This document shows, piece by piece, positions 60,101 to 64,000 of a DNA stretch of 64,000 nucleotides. Every line of letters starts with the position of its first letter. Within the stretch, counting starts at the first letter, position 1. A model generated the notes under the pieces. The model made no database searches and was not told the DNA's origin. It saw only the letters and a program-made list of their open reading frames with translations. The DNA comes from Planctomycetota bacterium (GTDB taxonomy: Bacteria; Planctomycetota; Phycisphaerae; Sedimentisphaerales; Anaerohalosphaeraceae), in contig DUZQ01000004.1 of assembly GCA_013349435.1 (NCBI GenBank), forward strand, positions 18,132-82,131, in the 5' to 3' direction. Made by a program: the position numbers and the translations under genes.

Positions 60101-60463
60101 TTCTGCCAGACTGTAAAACCGCCGGTCAACGCCGAGAACGTTAATCCGATTGACGCGCCTGGTCCCGTCGCTGTTGGTAATCAAACCCCGCAAATGAAGG
60201 ACAGGTGCGACCTTTGCATTCAATTGCCCGGCCAAATTATCAGCCAGCCCGGCCCTGAAGAATCTGTTTTGCCCCGCCAGTGCCAGTTCAACATTGCCCA
60301 GCCTCACGGTTACAAGCCTTTTAAGACTGTAACGAACCGAATCACCTAAAAAAAGGGCGCCCGACAGTATCGCCGTCGCCGCCGCCACAGATGCAAGAAT
60401 CCCTGCATTGGTTCGCCGATAAAAGAAAAGACTTGATTTGACCAGCCGTAGAAGGTTCATCAA
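57158..60463 (-). CDS. Giant FtsX-type ABC transporter permease
   Basis: A 1101-residue MacB/FtsX-type permease. An N-terminal membrane helix (NAGILASVAAATAILSGALFLG) is followed by a roughly 470-residue external domain, then three helices with GLSMFLIASALILMGLVFIFGVERRSGQVGMLLAVGFSPKLIRLLL (read in parts). Two more helical bundles follow, the last containing LGLVLGSVGIGLVVLLNALERRGEMAMLRAVGFGKKKLKQMVV, so the FtsX domain occurs twice, as in LolC/E-like or large 10-helix members. It probably extracts or exports an envelope component using the ATPase in the next gene (ATGA overlap). The substrate is unknown. A lipid or lipoprotein is inferred. It stands between a GT4 enzyme and the electron-transfer genes. 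Confidence 0.9.
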   Translation of the reverse strand: MMNLLRLVKSSLFFYRRTNAGILASVAAATAILSGALFLGDSVRYSLKRLVTVRLGNVELALAGQNRFFRAGLADNLAGQLNAKVAPVLHLRGLITNSDGTRRVNRINVLGVDRRFYSLAETTPAFGRNLQDSVSLNEPLAQRLKAGVGDEIVLRIGKPGLMPRDVPLTPVSDLSVAFRLKVKGIADKSQFGGFSLAADNAAPLNAFVPLRWLQGKSQQQDGANVLLVSPPADRDSLTAEGANEALKRCCKISDVGLEVRRLDDQKTIEITSRRVFIDDLLSRSALDVSDDAVGILTYFVNEIRLNDNTTPYSFVTAVGQAGDFSNIIPAGMSDDEIMINQWLADDIKAKAGDEISLSYFVLSPGRRLREKASTFRVLDVLKTDEAGDGELMPDFPGLADKTNCRDWEPGIPIDVKKIRPKDEAYWMKYRGRPKAFVTLSAGQRMWSNRFGNLTGVRYESGKVSEEDVSEGILKTIDVSSAGLYFQPVRAQGIKAGQEATDFGQLFLGLSMFLIASALILMGLVFIFGVERRSGQVGMLLAVGFSPKLIRLLLLCEGGILAVLGTVVGVAAGVMYTGAMIYGLRTVWQGAVGGSAIYFQAEQSSFFAGAGGGLLVSFIAIWLSLRKQFHQPARVLLGRVQEAGFERSSTRKSKTGLWVAIAAVIGAAVIIAITPEEKSGAFFGAAACLLIAEIGIASVLLGAIGGGWGRTMTSIGRLAVQNCTRRSRRSLAIVGLLAAGSFLVIGVGANRKHTVTDSHIKDSGTGGFTLLGESSIGILQDLNSDAERRSLGLEGLEGVDIVRLRVRDGDDASCLNLNRAQRPRLFGLDPARLKRQGAFGFMAAAEGLALDAGWDLLNNDTGAGVVPAIGDYATIIWALGKRLGDEIDYTDEKGRNFRLRLVGMLKNSVLQGSLVINEDEFVRRFPSEEGYRFFLIDTAAKDPAWVGEKLSDRLRDFGLDITHTVQRLARFNAVENTYLSIFELLGGLGLVLGSVGIGLVVLLNALERRGEMAMLRAVGFGKKKLKQMVVCEYGSLMLFGLVCGIIAAGVAISPVLRSPGAQVPYFSLAVTIVAIAASGLLWIWLAATVSLSGRVIDALRNE

Positions 60464-61149
60464 TCCTTTTTCCCGTCCACTAAAACCCCGTTATCCAACG
60501 AGAAAATTCTTTCCAGACGCCCGGCCAACTTAACCGAGTGAGTTACCACGACTAATGAAACTTCTTCTGTATGATTCAGTTCGATTAACAACTCGAATAT
60601 ATTGCGGGCGGCGGCTTCGTCGAGAGAGCCGGTCGGTTCGTCGGCCAACAGCAGCTTGGGCCTGTTAATTAAAGCACGTACTACAGCGACCCGTTGCCTC
60701 TGACCCCCGGAAAGCTCGCCGGGCCGATGTTTCGACCACTCTTTGAGTCCGACACGTTCCAACAGTTCGGCTGCTCTTTTAGCGGCCTCTTGACTCGAAT
60801 AGGCCTGTTTGTCCGCAAGTGTCGGTATGAGTACATTTTCCATCACCGTGCATTGCGGCAGAAGGTGATGCAACTGAAAAACAAAGCCGATGTCTTTATT
60901 TCGTATCCTTGCAAGCTCATCCTCCCCCAGCCCCGCAAGGTCCTGTCCCTCAAACAGAACGGTACCCGATGTAGGATAATCGAGCGCCCCCATTATGTTA
61001 AGAAGCGTGCTCTTGCCGCTTCCCGAAGGCCCGACAACCGCAGCCGACTGACCTGTGCCTACATTAAAATTCACGCCTTTGAGGACAGCAAGTTTTTCGG
61101 CCCCGCCGCAGGATTCATAACTTTTGGCCACATCTATCAGCTCAAGCAT
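60460..61149 (-). CDS. LolD/MacB-type ABC transporter ATPase
   Basis: A 229-residue ABC ATPase of the LolD/MacB class. Walker A GPSGSGKSTLLNIMGALDYP, Q-loop FVFQLHHLLPQCTVMENVLIP, signature LSGGQRQRVAVVRAL, Walker B KLLLADEPTGSLDE and H-loop VVVTHSVKL are all intact. The family works with FtsX-type permeases to move or extract envelope molecules. It overlaps the giant permease gene by four bases (ATGA) and lies 12 bases after the glycosyltransferase. The start is ATG 61149, as expected for the 220-230-residue family. Its position suggests co-expression with a GT4 enzyme upstream. A two-gene LolDE-like set without a periplasmic chaperone is encoded. Confidence 0.94.
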   Translation of the reverse strand: MLELIDVAKSYESCGGAEKLAVLKGVNFNVGTGQSAAVVGPSGSGKSTLLNIMGALDYPTSGTVLFEGQDLAGLGEDELARIRNKDIGFVFQLHHLLPQCTVMENVLIPTLADKQAYSSQEAAKRAAELLERVGLKEWSKHRPGELSGGQRQRVAVVRALINRPKLLLADEPTGSLDEAAARNIFELLIELNHTEEVSLVVVTHSVKLAGRLERIFSLDNGVLVDGKKD

Positions 61150-61161
61150 CTTTGCTCCTTC

Positions 61162-62460
61162 TTATGACCGCCTGATTACTTGTTCATATATACGCACCAT
61201 GTTTTGAGCGGTTTGTTTGATATCAAAGTTTTCTGTTACACCCCGTTTGCCTTCTGCGCCTAATTCGAGGGCGTATTCCGCGTCAAGAAAAAACGGTTTT
61301 AGTTTGTCCGCCAAAACCTTTGAACCGCCGGGCTCATACAATACTCCTCCCCCGGTCATTTCCAGTAATTCACTGAAAACGCCGATGTCAGGCTCAACAA
61401 AAGGAACACCCCCCGCCAGAGCTTCGAGCACATACAGTCCGTAGGCAACGGGTCTCTTCTCCGGAACCGACAGCACAGTTATTTTTCTGAAAAAATCGAG
61501 TCGCTCGTTCCTTTCAAAACCCGACCGGAACTCGACATCCCCGATAAAACCGCTTGCCTTGAGGCGCTGCTTTATCCTGCCGAGAAAGGCCTCATCGTTG
61601 CTTGTTTTACCGCCGGCGGCTATCAGCTTGATATTTTCTAACCCTTTGCTCTGTTTTAATGTGATGAACGCTTCGATGAGCGTGTCCAGACCCTTGTCGG
61701 GAGACATTCGCGAAAGAAAACCTATGGTAGGTATTTTCGGCCCGGACTTTCGCTCCTCGTAGCCTTCTAAGGGTATTCCCGTATAAACAACATGCACCCT
61801 GTCCGTACTAAGTTTGAGCCTTTTTTGCATAACGCCGGCATAATATCTGCTGACCGCGATAAATAAATCTATATCCTGAACACGCCTGGCCAGTACATCC
61901 CAGGCCTGTTTCGAATAAGGCTCCGCCAGCCCATCCAAAAATCCGTCTTCATCCTGAAGCAGGCACACAACGGGTACATTGAGTCTTTCTTTAATTCTTT
62001 TGGCCAGACCTGCAAGCAATGCGTTTGAAAGACAAACAACATCAGGCTTATTCTCCGACTGCTTTAGCCAGGTTATGAGCCTGTCCAATTCCTTTTCCTG
62101 CCTGCCGTCCTCACCCCGCAGCATCGACATCGTAGTCTCGCCAAGGTCTTTGGCACTGGTCATACCCGCCATTTTGCCGACCCACTCCAAAAGCCCCGGA
62201 CGGTCAAACAACCAGTCGAGCCAGCGGGGTGTCTTACGGAAAAGCGAAAGTTTTTGCTGAAGATAGACATTAATCCCGCCAAAAAAAATCGGCGCATTGC
62301 TTGTCTTTGTGTCCTTGTCGGTCTGAAGCGGCAGATACATAGGTATCATCAACACGTCAAGGTCAAGCCGGCGCATTGACTGAACCAGTGAGGCGTCGCG
62401 CAGACAGTTCTCGCAATAAAAATTATCCCCCGAGCCTGGTGTAAGCTGTGCGATTTTCAT
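61162..62460 (-). CDS. GT4 family glycosyltransferase
   Basis: A 432-residue GT-B glycosyltransferase. The N-terminal domain (KIAQLTPGSGDNFYCENCLRDASLVQSM) has an unusual G-x-G-x-x-x-C-E-N-C-L-R-D segment seen in a subfamily common among Planctomycetes-like genomes, then VVCLLQDEDGFLDGLAEPY and FIAVSRYYAGVMQKRL. The C-terminal half has VYTGIPLEGYEE, IGFLSRMSPDKGLDTLIEAF and RPVAYGLYVLEALAGGVPFVEPDIGVFSELL with the E-x7-E motif. It transfers a sugar from a nucleotide donor, in the cytoplasm. It lies 18 bases after a propeller gene and 12 bases before the ABC ATPase, so it is co-expressed with transport genes. Acceptor unknown. A link to lipid or propeller glycosylation is speculation. Confidence 0.88.
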   Translation of the reverse strand: MKIAQLTPGSGDNFYCENCLRDASLVQSMRRLDLDVLMIPMYLPLQTDKDTKTSNAPIFFGGINVYLQQKLSLFRKTPRWLDWLFDRPGLLEWVGKMAGMTSAKDLGETTMSMLRGEDGRQEKELDRLITWLKQSENKPDVVCLSNALLAGLAKRIKERLNVPVVCLLQDEDGFLDGLAEPYSKQAWDVLARRVQDIDLFIAVSRYYAGVMQKRLKLSTDRVHVVYTGIPLEGYEERKSGPKIPTIGFLSRMSPDKGLDTLIEAFITLKQSKGLENIKLIAAGGKTSNDEAFLGRIKQRLKASGFIGDVEFRSGFERNERLDFFRKITVLSVPEKRPVAYGLYVLEALAGGVPFVEPDIGVFSELLEMTGGGVLYEPGGSKVLADKLKPFFLDAEYALELGAEGKRGVTENFDIKQTAQNMVRIYEQVIRRS

Positions 62461-62478
62461 ATCCGTTTTCCCGCTTTT

Positions 62479-63681
62479 TTATTGGGCCGACCGAAATGCA
62501 TAAACATAACCATCATCACAGCCGATGATAACTATACCATCTGCAATCGCAGCCGAAGAACTTACTGGCTGACCGATTTCATACGACCACACCTTGCTTC
62601 CGTCGGAAAGATTTATCAAATAAAGCCGCCCGTCTTCGGAACCGACAACCACTTTGTCACCGCAAATTACCGGGGAACTGTCAACCTCCGCCAGCGCCCC
62701 AAATGTCCAGTGCAACTTGCCGTCATCACAACCAACACAGTGAAGTTGATTATCACGGCCGCCAAAAACAACTGCTCTTTCACCAATTGCCGGTGAAGAA
62801 AAAAACGGCGAGTCCCGGCGGGTGTATTTCCACACAATTCGGCCGCTGTCAATATCAGCCCTTTGAAATACGCCGTCGTAGTTACCGATGTACACCTGCC
62901 CTTTCAGGATAGCTCCGGACGCGGCGATATACGCGCCACCGTCAATCTGCTTTATTCTCTTACCGTCTTTCAGGTTTATAATATGAATCTGTGCATCACA
63001 ACCGCCGGCGACCACTTTGTCATCGCCGATAGCAGGTGTTCCGTTTATGTAGTTGTCTGTTTCATACTCCCACTCACCCAGGCCGGTCCTCGCGTCAACA
63101 CAATATACCTTACCATCATAGCTCCCAAATATTAGCAGTATTTTGCCGTTGTCAACTCTTGTCCAGTTGGCAGAACCAAGAATCTGACCGCCCGTTTCGT
63201 ATTTCCACTTCAACCCGCCGTCGGTCGCATCCAGCGCGTACATAAAGCCGTCCGATGAGCCAACAAATACTTTATCATCAACGACACACGGCGGCGCCTC
63301 AACCACATCACCTGTCTTGTAAGACCATATTTTGCCACCCGTGTACAAATCAAGTGCGTAAACACTTCCGTCGTTTGAGCCGATAAAAACCCTGCCGGAA
63401 TCAATAGCCGCCGATGAATTCACTTCGTCGCCGGTCCTGAACTTCCAAGCAAGCCTCAGTGAATCGCCCAAAGCACCCGATGCCCGCCCCAAAAGCTCCC
63501 GGCTCCCACGAAAAACCGGCCAAACACTCGTCCCTGTAAATACCCCTTCCGCCAACGGTCGGTCCTGGGCGGCTGTTTGTTGACGGTTCATAACCACCCA
63601 TACAGTCATCAACGCGAAAAGAAATACGCATATCGCCGCTAAAGCGGTAACTACCTGGTACGTTTTAGGCTTAATTTTCAT
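62479..63681 (-). CDS. Signal-anchored PQQ-like beta-propeller protein, first gene of directon
   Basis: A 400-residue protein with an N-terminal membrane helix (VTALAAICVFLFALMTVWVV) followed by one propeller: WPVFRGSRELLGRASGALGD (the R-G signature), then repeated blades of about 40 residues such as VFIGSNDGSVYALDLYTGGKIWSYKTGD, VFVGSSDGFMYALDATDGGLKWKYETG and VVVGSEDGRLYLINLSDGSKVWSYE. The blades are unusually regular, each with a D-G-x-x-Y-A-L-D and a W-x-Y, closer to canonical BamB/PQQ blades than those of its relatives. It is exposed outside the membrane. It carries the promoter at 63730-63758 and begins the leftward directon. Substrate unknown. Confidence 0.9.
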   Translation of the reverse strand: MKIKPKTYQVVTALAAICVFLFALMTVWVVMNRQQTAAQDRPLAEGVFTGTSVWPVFRGSRELLGRASGALGDSLRLAWKFRTGDEVNSSAAIDSGRVFIGSNDGSVYALDLYTGGKIWSYKTGDVVEAPPCVVDDKVFVGSSDGFMYALDATDGGLKWKYETGGQILGSANWTRVDNGKILLIFGSYDGKVYCVDARTGLGEWEYETDNYINGTPAIGDDKVVAGGCDAQIHIINLKDGKRIKQIDGGAYIAASGAILKGQVYIGNYDGVFQRADIDSGRIVWKYTRRDSPFFSSPAIGERAVVFGGRDNQLHCVGCDDGKLHWTFGALAEVDSSPVICGDKVVVGSEDGRLYLINLSDGSKVWSYEIGQPVSSSAAIADGIVIIGCDDGYVYAFRSAQ

Positions 63682-63729
63682 AGCCGAACCTTACTCGATA
63701 TTATGCACTCATAAAGGTAGCCCGTCCAG

Positions 63730-63758
63730 ATAATAACAGATTAACCTTCTGCTGGCAA
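63730..63758 (-). promoter_or_regulatory. Promoter of the leftward propeller/ABC directon
   Basis: Reading leftward: TTGCCA (63753-63758), a 17-base spacer, TATTAT (63730-63735). Five of six bases match at each hexamer. Transcription would start near 63723, about 42 bases before the ATG at 63681. The first genes after it are packed within 20 bases of each other. Confidence 0.6.
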
Positions 63759-63853
63759 AAGGCGGATGTAGGCCGGCAGGTGACAACACACAAACAAACA
63801 CAAGCAATTGACAGAAAAGGGGTTATAGAGCTAACGTTAGGGTTGACCCGTGT

Positions 63854-64000
63854 TTAATCCGGCTTAAATCGAATTATCAGCGTCGGCCGGTAGCTCTCAA
63901 ATGGTTCGTATTCCCCTGAATAGAAACCCATAGAATCAATGACGGCGTCTCCATTAGTTGGCACCGTGAAGTAAACTCTTATTTGTGTCCTGCCGTCAAG
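63854..64000 (-). CDS. C-terminal fragment of a DNRLRE-like secreted protein, cut by window edge
   Basis: The last 48 residues of a leftward gene enter from the right edge, ending TAA at 63854. They read LDGRTQIRVYFTVPTNGDAVI, then DSMGFYSGEYEPFESYRPTLIIRFKPD. The pattern x-F-Y-S-x-E-Y-E-P ... Y-R-P-T-L-I-I-R-F resembles the final strands of DNRLRE-type beta-sandwich domains (disaggregatase-related carbohydrate-binding modules), which in Planctomycetota end many secreted proteins. The rest lies outside the window, so the assignment is tentative. The intervening 172 bases contain the propeller promoter and no gene. Confidence 0.4.
   Translation of the reverse strand, partial: LDGRTQIRVYFTVPTNGDAVIDSMGFYSGEYEPFESYRPTLIIRFKPD

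Overview
The window looks like a chromosomal segment of a Planctomycetota bacterium, probably of the Phycisphaerae type. This is inference from gene content, not from a marker search. The signs are a family of secreted PQQ-like beta-propellers carrying a W-x(2)-(W/F)-R-G-P signature, a bacterial histone-fold protein, DUF116 and squalene-cyclase-type genes, iron-sulfur oxidoreductases typical of anaerobes, and several TTG/GTG starts with good Shine-Dalgarno sites. No rRNA, tRNA, CRISPR array, phage or transposase gene was recognised.

Left part (1-28.5 kb): a truncated small gene, a DUF2007-like protein and a 65-residue histone-fold protein come first. A glucan cluster follows (glycosyltransferase, GH57 glycosidase, debranching enzyme), then an unknown gene and DNA polymerase III delta. 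An AT-richer type II restriction-modification pair (NotI-like nuclease and D12-class adenine methylase) lies next, then dapB, a glycine-zipper lipoprotein and a TIM-barrel isomerase-like gene. A surface-polysaccharide trio reads leftward (flippase, alpha/alpha-toroid protein, sulfatase-superfamily enzyme). A tightly overlapping aconitase / LOG-family / secreted protein / hisD run faces ymdB and rny. A possible small RNA with its own promoter precedes rny. An HTH-pseudoreceiver protein and a lipoprotein end this part, followed by about 1.2 kb of non-coding DNA rich in dispersed repeats and hairpins.

Middle (28.5-35.9 kb): the translation and transcription block nusA-infB-rbfA, a degenerate endonuclease III-like gene, hisG and yebC all read rightward. 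A consensus promoter, a 12-codon leader ORF, several hairpins and a strong intrinsic terminator precede nusA, which suggests attenuation control.

Right part (36-63.8 kb): a leftward directon of about 28 kb, nearly all of it tightly packed or overlapping. In transcription order it encodes a propeller protein, GT4 glycosyltransferase, ABC ATPase and giant FtsX-type permease, a second propeller, an NHL propeller, two Tat-exported iron-sulfur proteins, a membrane polyferredoxin, a third propeller, a NuoE-NuoF fusion and a GltD-like subunit that lacks its NAD(P)H domain. After an inverted repeat overlapping a promoter come a triple-propeller protein, a ferredoxin, a radical SAM enzyme, a DUF116-polyprenyl synthase fusion and two terpene-cyclase-type proteins. 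I regard this as the best candidate for an undescribed system: an NADH-fed, membrane-crossing iron-sulfur chain linked to exported beta-propellers, next to an anaerobic isoprenoid-cyclising module. The linkage is inference from gene order, overlaps and domains.
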